DNA of 64,000 bases from Caballeronia insecticola (GCF_000402035.1 NC_021287.1:186001-250000), one strand, 5' to 3'; numbered from the stretch's first letter, positions 17,916 to 26,927 are shown. Numbers and translations: made by a program. Notes: generated by a model not told the origin, from the letters alone.

Positions 17916-18896
17916 ATGTCCCCAACGCCCCCCAAAACTAGCCGTCCGGCCTATGATCCGCGCCGTTTGCGCGCGATCTTCGATGGCCGAGCCGCCGCCT
18001 TCGACGAGGTCGCGTTTCTGCCGCGCGAAATCGCGGAGCGCATGCGCGAGCGGTTGCAATACATCAAGGTTGCGCCGACGCGCATCCTCGATGCGGCGTG
18101 CGGCGTCGGTGCGGACCTGGGTCCTTTGCGGGAGCGTTTTGCCGAAGCGTCGGTGACGGGTGTCGACGTTTCGTCCGCGATGCTCGCGCGTGCCCGCGTC
18201 GCGGAAGCCGCCGAGGCCGATGGCGGCGCAGGCTGGCGGCGCTTTCTGCCCTCGACGCTCGCCAAGGCGTTCGGCGCGCGCGGCCCGCAGCTCGCGCAGG
18301 CCGACTTCGCGGCGCTGCCGTTCGCATCGGGCGCGTTCGAATTGCTGTGGTCGAATCTCGCGCTGCACTGGCATGCGCGTCCCGACCTCGTCTTCCCCGA
18401 GTGGCAGCGCGTGCTGAAGGTCAACGGCCTGCTGATGTTCAGCACGTTCGGCCCCGACACCCTGCGCGAGCTCGCCGCCGCCTATCGCGAGGCGGAGCGC
18501 ACGCTGGGTCTCGCGCCCGTGCCGCACACGATCGATTTCGTCGACATGCACGATCTCGGCGACATGCTCGTGGAGAGCGGCTTCGAAATTCCGGTGATGG
18601 ATCAGGAGGTGCTGACCATCACGTACAAATCGCCCGAATCGCTGCTCGCCGACGTGGCGCGCTGGGGCGCGTATCCGTTCGAGCGCGCATACGAGGGCGG
18701 CCGTGCGGAGACGCGCGCCGTGCGCGACGCGGTTCATCTGGCGCTGGACGCGCGGCGTCGCGACGACGGCACGATCCCGCTGAATTTCGAAGTGATCTAC
18801 GGCCACGCATGGAAGGCGATTCCGCGCACGACGCCGGAAGGACACGGCATCGTGCGGCTGGACGATATCGGCCGGGGTCCGAGAAGAAACCGGTGA
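17916..18896 (+). CDS. SAM-dependent methyltransferase, BioC-like
   Basis: A 326-residue class I methyltransferase. Motif I is RILDAACGVGADLGPL, followed by VTGVDVSSAMLARA and LWSNLALHWHARPDLVFPEWQRVLK, a sequence strongly reminiscent of BioC (malonyl-ACP O-methyltransferase of biotin synthesis). It is longer than E. coli BioC (about 250) because of a C-terminal extension containing GHAWKAIPRTTPEGHG. No bio genes are adjacent, so the biotin role is inferred from sequence alone. It starts 150 bp from comF, divergently. Confidence 0.75.
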   Translation: MSPTPPKTSRPAYDPRRLRAIFDGRAAAFDEVAFLPREIAERMRERLQYIKVAPTRILDAACGVGADLGPLRERFAEASVTGVDVSSAMLARARVAEAAEADGGAGWRRFLPSTLAKAFGARGPQLAQADFAALPFASGAFELLWSNLALHWHARPDLVFPEWQRVLKVNGLLMFSTFGPDTLRELAAAYREAERTLGLAPVPHTIDFVDMHDLGDMLVESGFEIPVMDQEVLTITYKSPESLLADVARWGAYPFERAYEGGRAETRAVRDAVHLALDARRRDDGTIPLNFEVIYGHAWKAIPRTTPEGHGIVRLDDIGRGPRRNR

Positions 18897-19026
18897 ACGG
18901 ATTCGCAGCAGCGGTAAAGAGGGCGGCGGTTATGTCTGAAATTTGCGCGGAAAAGACGCGCAAAAAGGTGCGTCAAAAAGGCGCAGAAGCTTGTGGCGCT
19001 TGGCTTTGCGAGGTTACGACCCTTGC

Positions 19027-19055
19027 TTGTGGATGCCACCCAAGACGCCTATAAT
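19027..19055 (+). promoter_or_regulatory. Sigma-70-type promoter for the DUF2244-cox operon
   Basis: TTGTGG, 17 bp, then a perfect TATAAT at 19050-19055, 88 bp before the DUF2244 start. It is the best housekeeping promoter ahead of the oxidase cluster; the -35 is only half conserved. Confidence 0.65.
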
Positions 19056-19142
19056 GCGTCAGTTTGTCGCCCGGAAGGACACAAATTTGGGCGAATTCCG
19101 AGCAAAAGTATGTGATTGCGTGCGGATCTGATGGAGGCAGCG

Positions 19143-19616
19143 ATGCAGGCCAGCCAGACGCTGACAGATTCGGAGCCGGTCATCAAAGACTGGCTGATGA
19201 AGCGAAACTGCTCGGTATCGCCACGGCAGTTCGTGGGCTTCTATCTGTCGCTTGCGCTGTTTTCGCTGGCAATCGCAACGCCGCTGTTTTTGAACGGCGC
19301 CTGGCTGGTGCTGCCGTTCACCGGAGTCGAGCTGACGGTCGTGGGCGTCGCGTTCGTGATTTACGCGCGCCATGCCGTCGATTTCGAACGAATCCGGCTG
19401 TATCAAAACCGGTTGTTGATCGAACAGATGAATGCCGAAGAGCTGACGCAGTTCGAGTTCAACCCGCGCTGGGTGCGGGTCGAAGCGGGCGCGACGCCGA
19501 GGGAACCGCTCACGATCGTATCGCGCGGTCAATCGGTGAAAATCGGACAACACCTTGCACAGCATCGTCGCGAACAGTTTGCTGCCGAGTTGCGGGCGTC
19601 GCTCAGATGTCGCTGA
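19143..19616 (+). CDS. DUF2244 domain membrane protein
   Basis: A 157-residue protein started at the ATG at 19143, which follows ATGGAGGCAGCG; two upstream in-frame ATGs (19116, 19131) are less well placed. It has two close membrane helices (about 33-75), then a soluble C-terminal half with HAVDFERIRLYQNRLLIEQ, typical of DUF2244. Function is unknown. Family members recur immediately upstream of cytochrome oxidase subunit II genes, as here, so a role in oxidase assembly is a reasonable guess. Confidence 0.85.
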   Translation: MQASQTLTDSEPVIKDWLMKRNCSVSPRQFVGFYLSLALFSLAIATPLFLNGAWLVLPFTGVELTVVGVAFVIYARHAVDFERIRLYQNRLLIEQMNAEELTQFEFNPRWVRVEAGATPREPLTIVSRGQSVKIGQHLAQHRREQFAAELRASLRCR

Positions 19617-19699
19617 TGCGCGCCTTGGAGAGGAGCCGGCAGCAGCGCGGTGCCCACGGGGGGTCGAGGGTTTGAATGGAAAATTTGGGTAAGGATGCT

Positions 19700-21295
19700 A
19701 TGAAAACAATCAAGCGAGCCCTCTCGGGCGTGCTGGCGGCAGGCGCACTGCTGAACGCCGGCGTAGCCCTGGCGGTCAGCGACAGCCCTGGCGGTCCTCG
19801 TGTGAACGAGATCAACTTCCAGCAGCCTGTGACGAAGATCGCCGAGGAGCTCTACGGCCTCCATATCTTCATGCTCATCATCTGTACCGTCATTTTTCTT
19901 GGCGTGTTCGGGGTGATGTTCTATTCGCTCGTCAAGCACCGCAAGTCCAAGGGCTTCAAGCCGGCCAATTTCCACGAAAGCACCACGGTCGAAATCATCT
20001 GGACGATCGTGCCGTTCATCATCGTCGTTCTGATGGCGCTGCCCGCGACGAAGGCCGTCGTCGCGATGAAGGACACGTCCAACGCCGATCTCACCGTCAA
20101 GGTCACCGGCTATCAGTGGAAGTGGGGCTACGACTACGTGAAGGGCCCGGGCGAAGGCATCAACTTCCTCTCGACGCTTTCCACGCCGCGCAGCGAAGTG
20201 AACGGCCAGAAGCCGATCTCCAATCTTTATCTGCAGGAAGTCGACAACCCACTCGTCGTGCCGGTCGACAAGAAGATCCGCATCATCACCACGGCGAACG
20301 ACGTCGTGCACTCGTGGTACGTGCCGGCGTTCGGCGTGAAGCAGGATGCCATTCCCGGCTTCGTGCGCGACACCTGGTTCAAGGCCGAGAAGGTGGGTAC
20401 GTATCGCGGCTTCTGTACGGAACTGTGCGGCAAGGAGCACGCGTACATGCCGGTGGTCGTCGAAGTGCTGTCGGCTGACGACTACGCGAAATGGGTCGAC
20501 GCGCAAAAGAAGAAGATGGCTGCAGGCGCCGACGATCCGCTCAAGACCTACACCATGGAAGAGCTGAAGGCGCGTGGCCAGCAGGTCTACACGTCGAACT
20601 GCGCGGTCTGCCACCAGCCGACCGGCAAGGGCGCGGGCCAGTTCCCGGCGCTCGACGGCTCGAAGATCGCGAACGGCTCGATCGCCGACCATCTGAATAT
20701 CGTGCTGCACGGCAAGGGCGCGATGCCGCCGTGGCAGGGCGTGCTGAACGACGTCGAAATCGCTTCGGTCGTCACGTTCGAGCGCAACAACTGGGGCAAC
20801 CACACCGGCGATCTGCTCCAGCCGAAACAGGTGATCGACGCCAAGGCAGGCAAGATGCCCGAAGGCGGCGGTCAGAAGGCGGCGGGCGGCGAAGCGGCCA
20901 GCGCACCGGAAGCGGCATCGGCGGCGCCGGCTGCAGCCGAAGCGAGCGCACCGGCCGCAGCGCAGGCCGGGCAGTCCGCCGGCTTGCCCGCCAGCATCTA
21001 CTTCGAGACGGGCAAGGACGCACTGCCCGCCGACGCGAATAACGCGGTGCAAGCGGCCGCAGCCTACGCAAAGGCGCATCCCGACGCGAAGCTCGCGTTG
21101 TCCGGCTTCACGGATGCAACCGGCAACGCCGACCTCAACGCCGATCTCGCCAAGCGGCGCGCGCAGGCAGTGCGCGATGCGCTGAAGGCAGCAGGCGTGT
21201 CGGAAGACCGCATCGTGCTGAAGAAGCCCGAGTCCGTTACGGGCGGCACCGATGCGAAAGAAGCACGTCGCGTGGAAATCAGTCCGGCTGCTTGA
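19700..21295 (+). CDS. coxB: Cytochrome c oxidase subunit II fused to cytochrome c and an OmpA domain
   Basis: A 531-residue fusion started at the ATG after GGTAAGGATGCT; an ATG at 19676 would add eight residues. Order: signal peptide (1-25), two helices (about 52-80 and 95-120), cupredoxin domain with CuA ligands His204, Cys239, Cys243, His247, Met250, a class I cytochrome c with CAVCH at 301-305 and GAMPPW as axial Met, an Ala/Pro linker (about 395-430), and an OmpA-type peptidoglycan-binding domain (about 434-531, SGFTDATG and KRRAQAV). It passes electrons from cytochrome c to the CuA centre. The OmpA tail would tie the oxidase to the cell wall. Confidence 0.94.
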   Translation: MKTIKRALSGVLAAGALLNAGVALAVSDSPGGPRVNEINFQQPVTKIAEELYGLHIFMLIICTVIFLGVFGVMFYSLVKHRKSKGFKPANFHESTTVEIIWTIVPFIIVVLMALPATKAVVAMKDTSNADLTVKVTGYQWKWGYDYVKGPGEGINFLSTLSTPRSEVNGQKPISNLYLQEVDNPLVVPVDKKIRIITTANDVVHSWYVPAFGVKQDAIPGFVRDTWFKAEKVGTYRGFCTELCGKEHAYMPVVVEVLSADDYAKWVDAQKKKMAAGADDPLKTYTMEELKARGQQVYTSNCAVCHQPTGKGAGQFPALDGSKIANGSIADHLNIVLHGKGAMPPWQGVLNDVEIASVVTFERNNWGNHTGDLLQPKQVIDAKAGKMPEGGGQKAAGGEAASAPEAASAAPAAAEASAPAAAQAGQSAGLPASIYFETGKDALPADANNAVQAAAAYAKAHPDAKLALSGFTDATGNADLNADLAKRRAQAVRDALKAAGVSEDRIVLKKPESVTGGTDAKEARRVEISPAA

Positions 21296-21390
21296 CATGT
21301 CTCTCGCGCTCTTCGTTCGCCCGTCAAGGCAACCGAAGAGCCGCAAGATGAGCCAAGTGCCCCGAGTATTCGCTTTAGGAGATGATTGTC

Positions 21391-23001
21391 ATGTCTAGCA
21401 TCGGACACGATGTAGGCGCAGGTCACGACCACGCGCACGACCATGCGCACGAGACCCCGCATGGCTGGCGCCGTTGGCTGTTCGCCACCAACCACAAGGA
21501 CATCGGTACGCTGTACCTGTTGTTCTCCTTCATCATGTTCCTCTCCGGAGGCGTGATGGCGCTCGGCATCCGTGCCGAGCTGTTCGAGCCGGGCCTGCAG
21601 ATCATGCGCCCCGAGTTCTTCAATCAGCTGACCACCATGCACGGCCTCATCATGGTGTTCGGCGCGATCATGCCGGCGTTCGTCGGCTTCGCGAACTGGA
21701 TGGTGCCGCTGCAGATCGGCGCATCGGACATGGCGTTCGCGCGCATGAACAACTTCAGCTTCTGGCTGCTGCCGGCCGCGGCCGTGCTGCTCGTCGGCTC
21801 GTTCTTCGTGCCGGGCGGCGCCACCGCCGCAGGCTGGACGCTCTACGCGCCGCTCTCCACGCAGATGGGCCCGGGCATGGACTTCGCGATTTTCGCGGTC
21901 CACATCATGGGTGCGTCGTCGATCATGGGCGGCATCAACATCGTCGTGACCATTCTGAACATGCGCGCGCCGGGCATGACGCTCATGAAGATGCCGATGT
22001 TCGCGTGGACGTGGCTCATCACCGCGTATCTGCTGATCGCCGTGATGCCGGTTCTGGCAGGCGCCATCACCATGGTGCTGTTCGATCGTCACTTCGGCAC
22101 GTCGTTCTTCAACGCGGCGGGCGGCGGCGATCCGGTCATGTACCAGCACATCTTCTGGTTCTTCGGTCACCCCGAGGTGTACATCATGATCTTGCCGGCG
22201 TTCGGGATCGTGTCGCAGGTGATTCCGGCGTTCTCGCGCAAGCCGCTGTTCGGCTATAGCTCGATGGTGTACGCAACCGCATCGATCGCGATTCTGTCGT
22301 TCATGGTGTGGGCGCACCACATGTTCGCGACCGGCATGCCGGTGACGGGCCAACTGTTCTTCATGTACGCGACCATGCTGATCGCCGTGCCGACGGGCGT
22401 GAAGGTGTTCAACTGGGTCGCGACGATGTGGCGCGGCGCGCTGTCCTTCGAAACGCCGATGCTTTTCGCGATCGGCTTCCTGTTCGTGTTCACGATGGGC
22501 GGCTTCACGGGCCTGATCCTGTCGATGGCGCCGCTCGACATCCAGATGCACGGCACTTACTACGTGGTGGCGCACTTCCACTACGTGCTGGTGGCGGGTT
22601 CGCTGTTCGCGCTGTTCTCGGGCTGGTACTACTGGGCGCCGAAGTGGACGGGCTGGATGTACAACGAAATGCGCGGGAAGATTCACTTCTGGGCGTCGAT
22701 GATCTTCTTCAACATCACGTTCTTCCCGATGCACTTCCTGGGCCTCGCCGGCATGCCGCGCCGCTATGCGGACTACCCGGCGCAGTTCACGGACTTCAAC
22801 CAGGTCGCGACCATCGGCGCATTCGGCTTCGGCTTGGCGCAGGTGTACTTCCTGTTCGCGGTTGCGCTGCCCACTTATCGCGGCGGCGGCGAGCTTGAAA
22901 AGGCGAGCGACAAGCCGTGGGATGGTGCGGAAGGCCTCGAATGGACCGTGCCGAGCCCGGCGCCGTTCCATACGTTCGAGCATCCGCCGACGGTTGAATA
23001 A
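21391..23001 (+). CDS. coxA: Cytochrome c oxidase subunit I (aa3 type)
   Basis: A 536-residue heme-copper oxidase catalytic subunit with about 12 helices. The active-site motif HPEVYIMILPAFGI carries the CuB His-Tyr pair, WAHHMFATGMP gives two more CuB ligands, and HFHYVLVAGS holds the two heme ligands. The N-terminus is a His/Asp/Ala-rich metal-binding-like stretch (GHDHAHDHAHE). The ATG at 21391 is 9 bp after GGAG; an ATG at 21382 abuts the GGAG and is less likely. It reduces oxygen to water and pumps protons. Confidence 0.97.
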   Translation: MSSIGHDVGAGHDHAHDHAHETPHGWRRWLFATNHKDIGTLYLLFSFIMFLSGGVMALGIRAELFEPGLQIMRPEFFNQLTTMHGLIMVFGAIMPAFVGFANWMVPLQIGASDMAFARMNNFSFWLLPAAAVLLVGSFFVPGGATAAGWTLYAPLSTQMGPGMDFAIFAVHIMGASSIMGGINIVVTILNMRAPGMTLMKMPMFAWTWLITAYLLIAVMPVLAGAITMVLFDRHFGTSFFNAAGGGDPVMYQHIFWFFGHPEVYIMILPAFGIVSQVIPAFSRKPLFGYSSMVYATASIAILSFMVWAHHMFATGMPVTGQLFFMYATMLIAVPTGVKVFNWVATMWRGALSFETPMLFAIGFLFVFTMGGFTGLILSMAPLDIQMHGTYYVVAHFHYVLVAGSLFALFSGWYYWAPKWTGWMYNEMRGKIHFWASMIFFNITFFPMHFLGLAGMPRRYADYPAQFTDFNQVATIGAFGFGLAQVYFLFAVALPTYRGGGELEKASDKPWDGAEGLEWTVPSPAPFHTFEHPPTVE

Positions 23002-23067
23002 TTAGTCATTCGGTCTGCGAGGCTTCCTGAAAGCGAAGCCTCGCAGCCTGGCATCACAAGAGAAAGC

Positions 23068-23208
23068 ATGACCCTGGATCCACAAAAAAGACGCACGCCC
23101 GAGGAAATCCGCGCGGGCAACAAGCGGCTCGGAATCGTCATGGTGTTGATCGCCGCCGTTTTCTTTGTGGGTATCGTCGTCAGGCAATACCTGTTGTCGC
23201 GAGGGTAG
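23068..23208 (+). CDS. Small cytochrome oxidase assembly-type membrane protein
   Basis: A 46-codon gene below usual ORF cut-offs. It starts ATG ACC CTG GAT CCA and ends TAG at 23206-23208, after an AGAGAAAGC ribosome binding site. The product has a charged N-terminus (KRRTPEEIRAGNKR) and one membrane helix (about 21-42). It lies between coxA and cox11, where relatives annotated as cytochrome oxidase small assembly protein are found; position and shape support this, but the function is inferred. Confidence 0.8.
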   Translation: MTLDPQKRRTPEEIRAGNKRLGIVMVLIAAVFFVGIVVRQYLLSRG

Positions 23209-23217
23209 GTAAGCCAA

Positions 23218-23790
23218 GTGTCCAGTCAGCCGCAAAATCCGCAGGTCGACCGCTCGTTCAACCGGTCGATGCTGGTGAAGCTCTTCGTCGTGGCGGCGCT
23301 GATGTTCGGCTTCGGCTTCGCGCTCGTGCCGATGTACAAGGCGATCTGCCAGATCACCGGCATCAACAATCTCGTGCAGCGCGATGTCGGCGCGCGCGAG
23401 GCGAAGAATACGCAGGTCGATGCGAGCCGCACGGTGTCAATCGAGTTCGATGCGAACGCGCGCGGCCCGCTGCAGTTCAAGCCGGAACAGAACGCGCTGG
23501 ACATTCATCCCGGCGAAGTCATGACGGTGATGTATCAGGTGACCAACGAGCAGAACCGCACGGTGAAGGCGCAGGCAATTCCGAGCTATGCGCCCAAGCA
23601 GGCCACCGAGTATTTCAAGAAGATCGAATGCTTCTGCTTCACGCAGCAGACGCTCGGGCCGAACGAAACGAAGCGCATGCCGGTGGTGTTCGTCGTCGAT
23701 CCGAAGCTGCCGAAGGACGTCAAGACGATCACGCTGTCGTACACATTCTTCGAACTGGACGCGCCGAAGTCTGTGGCCAAGGGATCGTGA
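23218..23790 (+). CDS. ctaG: Cytochrome c oxidase assembly protein Cox11/CtaG
   Basis: A 190-residue protein with a GTG start after GAGGGTAGGTAAGCCAA. One N-terminal membrane helix (about 19-42) anchors a periplasmic immunoglobulin-like domain with the copper-binding motif IECFCFTQQTL. It delivers copper to the CuB site of subunit I, encoded just upstream. Its stop overlaps a GTG of the next small gene, so translation is probably coupled. Confidence 0.95.
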   Translation: MSSQPQNPQVDRSFNRSMLVKLFVVAALMFGFGFALVPMYKAICQITGINNLVQRDVGAREAKNTQVDASRTVSIEFDANARGPLQFKPEQNALDIHPGEVMTVMYQVTNEQNRTVKAQAIPSYAPKQATEYFKKIECFCFTQQTLGPNETKRMPVVFVVDPKLPKDVKTITLSYTFFELDAPKSVAKGS

Positions 23791-23795
23791 CGGCG

Positions 23796-23999
23796 ATGAG
23801 TGCGGACATGCGGAACAAAGGCGGCTTCCTGAAGCTCGTGAAGGCGGTGTTCTGGTCGTTCTTCGGGGTGCGGCGGCGCGCGGATCTGGAGAACGATGCG
23901 GCGCAACTGAACCCGCTGCATCTGATCGCGGCGGGCATTATCGGCGCGGTGTTATTCATCGTCGTGTTGCTGCTGATCGTGCGCGCTGTGGTGGGATAA
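23796..23999 (+). CDS. DUF2970 small membrane protein
   Basis: A 67-residue protein from the ATG at 23796 (a GTG at 23787 overlapping the cox11 stop is possible). It has an amphipathic KLVKAVFWSFFGVRRR segment, then one membrane helix (about 45-65). It matches the DUF2970 pattern seen between cox11 and coxC in beta-proteobacteria. Function is unknown; an oxidase assembly role is inferred from position. Confidence 0.82.
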   Translation: MSADMRNKGGFLKLVKAVFWSFFGVRRRADLENDAAQLNPLHLIAAGIIGAVLFIVVLLLIVRAVVG

Positions 24000-24080
24000 G
24001 TCTGTCACGCCGGGCGCTCGGGTCGGACGCGCGGCGGCATAAGAAAATTCAAGCAACTGGATCGAAGTGGAGAATCAACA

Positions 24081-24938
24081 ATGAGCGGTCAAAACGAGAG
24101 CCCGTACTATTTCGTGCCGCATCCGTCGCGGCATCCGGTCATGGCCGCAAGCGGTTTGCTGATCATGCTTGCGTCGCTGGCGTCGTGGGTGAACGGGCAC
24201 ACCTTCGGTCCGGTCGGCACCTTCATCGGCCTGCTGTTCGTGCTGTTCGTGCTGTGGCACTGGTTCGGCGACGCGATCGGCGAATCCGAAGGCGGCATGT
24301 ACGGCAAGCGCGTCGACGTGTCGTATCGCTGGAGCATGAGCTGGTTCATCTTCTCCGAAGTGATGTTCTTCGCGGCGTTCTTCGGCGCGCTGTTCTACGC
24401 GCGCGCCATCGCAATGCACGAACTCGGCAGCCTCGATTACAAGCTAATCTGGCCAGACTTCACCGCCGTCTGGCCGAACAACGGTCCCGCCGCGCTCGTG
24501 CCGCATTTCCGCGCGATGGTGCCGTGGCCGCTGCCGACCATCAACACGGCGCTGCTGCTGTCCTCGGGCGCGACGCTGACCGTGGCACACCATGCGCTGC
24601 GTGAAGATCATCGCAAGAAAGCGATCATCTGGCTCGGCGCGACCGTGCTGCTCGGCATGATCTTCCTGTTCTGCCAGGGCTACGAATATTTCCACGCGTA
24701 CAACGAACTGAACCTCACGCTCACGTCCGGCGTGTACGGCTCGACGTTCTTCCTGCTGACCGGCTTCCACGGCTTCCACGTGTTCCTGGGCGGTACGATG
24801 CTCGCCGTGGTGATGTTTCGCCTGATCCGCGGCCACTTCACGGCGGAGCACCACTTCGCGTTCGAAGGCGCGGCGTGGTACTGGCACTTTGTGGACGTCG
24901 TGTGGCTCGGGCTGTACGTCGTCGTCTACTGGCTGTAA
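24081..24938 (+). CDS. coxC: Cytochrome c oxidase subunit III
   Basis: A 285-residue protein with seven predicted helices. The signature begins PYYFVPHPSRHPVMAA; MSWFIFSEVMFFAAFFGAL carries the conserved Glu, and TGFHGFHVFLGG and YWHFVDVVWLGLYVVVYWL are the typical C-terminal helices. It stabilises subunit I and supports proton uptake. It is the last plus-strand structural gene before the assembly factors; a GC stem-loop follows. Confidence 0.97.
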   Translation: MSGQNESPYYFVPHPSRHPVMAASGLLIMLASLASWVNGHTFGPVGTFIGLLFVLFVLWHWFGDAIGESEGGMYGKRVDVSYRWSMSWFIFSEVMFFAAFFGALFYARAIAMHELGSLDYKLIWPDFTAVWPNNGPAALVPHFRAMVPWPLPTINTALLLSSGATLTVAHHALREDHRKKAIIWLGATVLLGMIFLFCQGYEYFHAYNELNLTLTSGVYGSTFFLLTGFHGFHVFLGGTMLAVVMFRLIRGHFTAEHHFAFEGAAWYWHFVDVVWLGLYVVVYWL

Positions 24939-24996
24939 GCGGGAATTCGGGCGTGCGCGCGGCGCCGCCCGTCAGAGCATGGAAGTCGTGACCAGC

Positions 24997-25036
24997 ACGC
25001 CGCCCTCGATGAATCGCGGGGCGGCGTCGTCGTTTT
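24997..25036 (+). terminator. Stem-loop after coxC
   Basis: ACGCCGCCC / GGGCGGCGT, a 9-bp perfect stem with a 13-base loop, followed by CGTCG then four Ts. The T-run is short and displaced, so termination may be partial. Confidence 0.45.
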
Positions 25037-25113
25037 GGAGAGGGCTTCGCGGCAATTTCGCGTGACTGCGAAGCGCGACAATTCGTCTCGTAGGGCGGAA
25101 CCCGCGTGACGGG

Positions 25114-25323
25114 TTATCGTCCGAGAGGAATGCCGGTCGACTGGATCCAGCCCATCCAATGCGCGAACAGGATGAACAGGAACAGCGAGATCGACAGCCC
25201 GACGCGCATGGCGAGCGACCACACCATGCGCTTCGTCTTGCCGCGGTCGGTCATCATGAAGTAGAGCGCCGAGCCCAGGCTGCCGATGATAAGGATGAAT
25301 GCAATAGCAACGATGATGTGCAT
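25114..25323 (-). CDS. Twin transmembrane protein (DUF2909 type)
   Basis: A 69-residue protein with two membrane helices joined by a short basic loop (MMTDRGKTKRMVW). Its layout matches the DUF2909 / twin transmembrane family found inside cox clusters. It is the only minus-strand gene in the oxidase island, lying between coxC and the SURF1 gene. Function is unknown. Confidence 0.8.
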   Translation of the reverse strand: MHIIVAIAFILIIGSLGSALYFMMTDRGKTKRMVWSLAMRVGLSISLFLFILFAHWMGWIQSTGIPLGR

Positions 25324-25447
25324 GAAACCAGCCAGCGTTTTGCTCAGGAACCGCGTTGAGCAGTATTGAATTGAATCATCTCATTATCTCACTCGATGGA
25401 ATGTGCCGTGTGCCGCCCAGGCGGATGCCGGCGGTAAGGTTTGCAGC

Positions 25448-26209
25448 ATGAAGATTCGTTTTTGGCCCGCGCTTTTGATTTTGATCGTCGTCGCGGTGAC
25501 GATGCGCCTGGGCTTCTGGCAACGCGACCGCGCGCATCAGAAGGAGGCGCTCAACGCGCAGATCGTCGCCTTCGAGCATGCGCCGGCGCAGCCGGTCGGC
25601 GTCGAGCCGATGCCGCTCAAGTCGATCGAGTTTCATCGTGTCGAGGCGCGCGGCGAGTTTTTGCCGGAGCGGGTCGTGTATCTGGACAATCGTCCGTATA
25701 ACGACCAGCCAGGCTTTTATGTCGTGATGCCGCTTAAACTCGAGGGTGGCGGCTATGTCCTCGTGAATCGCGGCTGGCTGCCGCGCAATCTCGCCGATCG
25801 TACGGGCATCGAGCCGTACGAGACGCCGAAGGGCCTCGTCGATGTACAGGGCATCGCGCGCGCGAATGCGTCGCAGGCGTTCGAACTGGGCAGCGGCGGA
25901 TCGGCGGCGCACAAGGAAATTCGCCAGAACCTGGACATCCGCTCGTATGCCGCCGAAACCGGACTCGCATTTCAGCCGTTCGTGATTCAGCAGACGAACA
26001 ACACCGGCGACAAACTCGTGCGCGACTGGCCCGCGCCGACGCTCGGTGTCGAGCGCAACTACGGCTACATGTTCCAGTGGTGGGGCATGGCGGCCGCGGC
26101 CATCGCGTTCGGCCTGTATGCCGCGTGCCGCGCCGCCAAAAAAGGCGACGCACGCAACGAAGGCGACGAGGCCGACGAAGCCGACGAGGAAGCCGAAAAC
26201 CACGCTTGA
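25448..26209 (+). CDS. SURF1 family cytochrome oxidase assembly protein
   Basis: A 253-residue protein started at the ATG at 25448. Helix 1 is at about 5-21 with the following GFWQRDRAHQKEALN motif, and helix 2 near 215-233 (YMFQWWGMAAAAIAFGLY) closes the family two-helix topology. The middle holds YLDNRPYNDQPGFYVVMPL and LVNRGWLPRN, the SURF1 signatures. It helps insert heme a into subunit I. The C-terminus is an acidic tail rich in Glu/Asp/Ala. Confidence 0.93.
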   Translation: MKIRFWPALLILIVVAVTMRLGFWQRDRAHQKEALNAQIVAFEHAPAQPVGVEPMPLKSIEFHRVEARGEFLPERVVYLDNRPYNDQPGFYVVMPLKLEGGGYVLVNRGWLPRNLADRTGIEPYETPKGLVDVQGIARANASQAFELGSGGSAAHKEIRQNLDIRSYAAETGLAFQPFVIQQTNNTGDKLVRDWPAPTLGVERNYGYMFQWWGMAAAAIAFGLYAACRAAKKGDARNEGDEADEADEEAENHA

Positions 26210-26261
26210 AACTTCGGGCGCACGCCGCGCCCGATCGACCGAACAGAGGCACGTCTCACCG

Positions 26262-26915
26262 ATGCAATCACCACGCTCCACCGCCGCCGCCGACAAGACG
26301 GGCCCGCGGCAACGACAGGCCTCGAAAGGCTCCTGGCTCAACGGCCGCTGGATGCTCCTGCTGCTGGCGCTCGTGTGCGCCGCGCCGGTGATCGCGTCGT
26401 ACCTGATGTACTACGTGTTCAAGCCGGCCGGCGGCACGTCGAGCTACGGCGCGTTGATCGAGCCGCAACGGCCGATTCCCGCGCAACTCGTCGTCACTGA
26501 TGAAAGCGGGCAGCGCCTGCCGTTCAAATCGCTCGAAGGCAAATGGCTGATGGTGATCGTCAACGGCAGCGATTGCGACGAACAGTGCGCCACGCGCCTC
26601 TACTTCATGCGTCAGGTGCGTGCGCTGCAAAGCGGCGAGCGCGAGCGCGTCGTGAACGTCTGGCTGCGCACCGATGACAAACCGGTCTCCGACGTCCTCA
26701 AGACCGCCTATCCGCAGCCCGACACGCGTATGCTGGTCGCGGACGAAAAGGCGATCGCCGCGTGGCTGCCCGCGGGCGACGGCACGAAACTCACGGATCA
26801 CATCTTTCTCGTCGATCCGAACGGCAATCTGATGATGCGCTTCCCGAAGAATCCCGATCCGAAGAAGATCAACGCGGATGTGGCGAAGCTGCTGAAATGG
26901 TCACGCATCGGCTGA
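26262..26915 (+). CDS. Membrane-anchored SCO-like thioredoxin-fold protein
   Basis: A 217-residue protein with one N-terminal helix (about 29-53) and a periplasmic thioredoxin-like domain. It keeps a CxxxC pair (SDCDEQCATRLYF) and a later His in LTDHIFLVDPNGNLMM, the same three-ligand pattern that SCO proteins use for copper, but overall sequence is divergent. It lies between SURF1 and CtaA, so it is probably an oxidase maturation factor. A true SCO gene is at the end of the cluster (28949-29539); the two may act on different steps. Confidence 0.75.
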   Translation: MQSPRSTAAADKTGPRQRQASKGSWLNGRWMLLLLALVCAAPVIASYLMYYVFKPAGGTSSYGALIEPQRPIPAQLVVTDESGQRLPFKSLEGKWLMVIVNGSDCDEQCATRLYFMRQVRALQSGERERVVNVWLRTDDKPVSDVLKTAYPQPDTRMLVADEKAIAAWLPAGDGTKLTDHIFLVDPNGNLMMRFPKNPDPKKINADVAKLLKWSRIG

Positions 26916-26927
26916 AGGTAGACAGGC

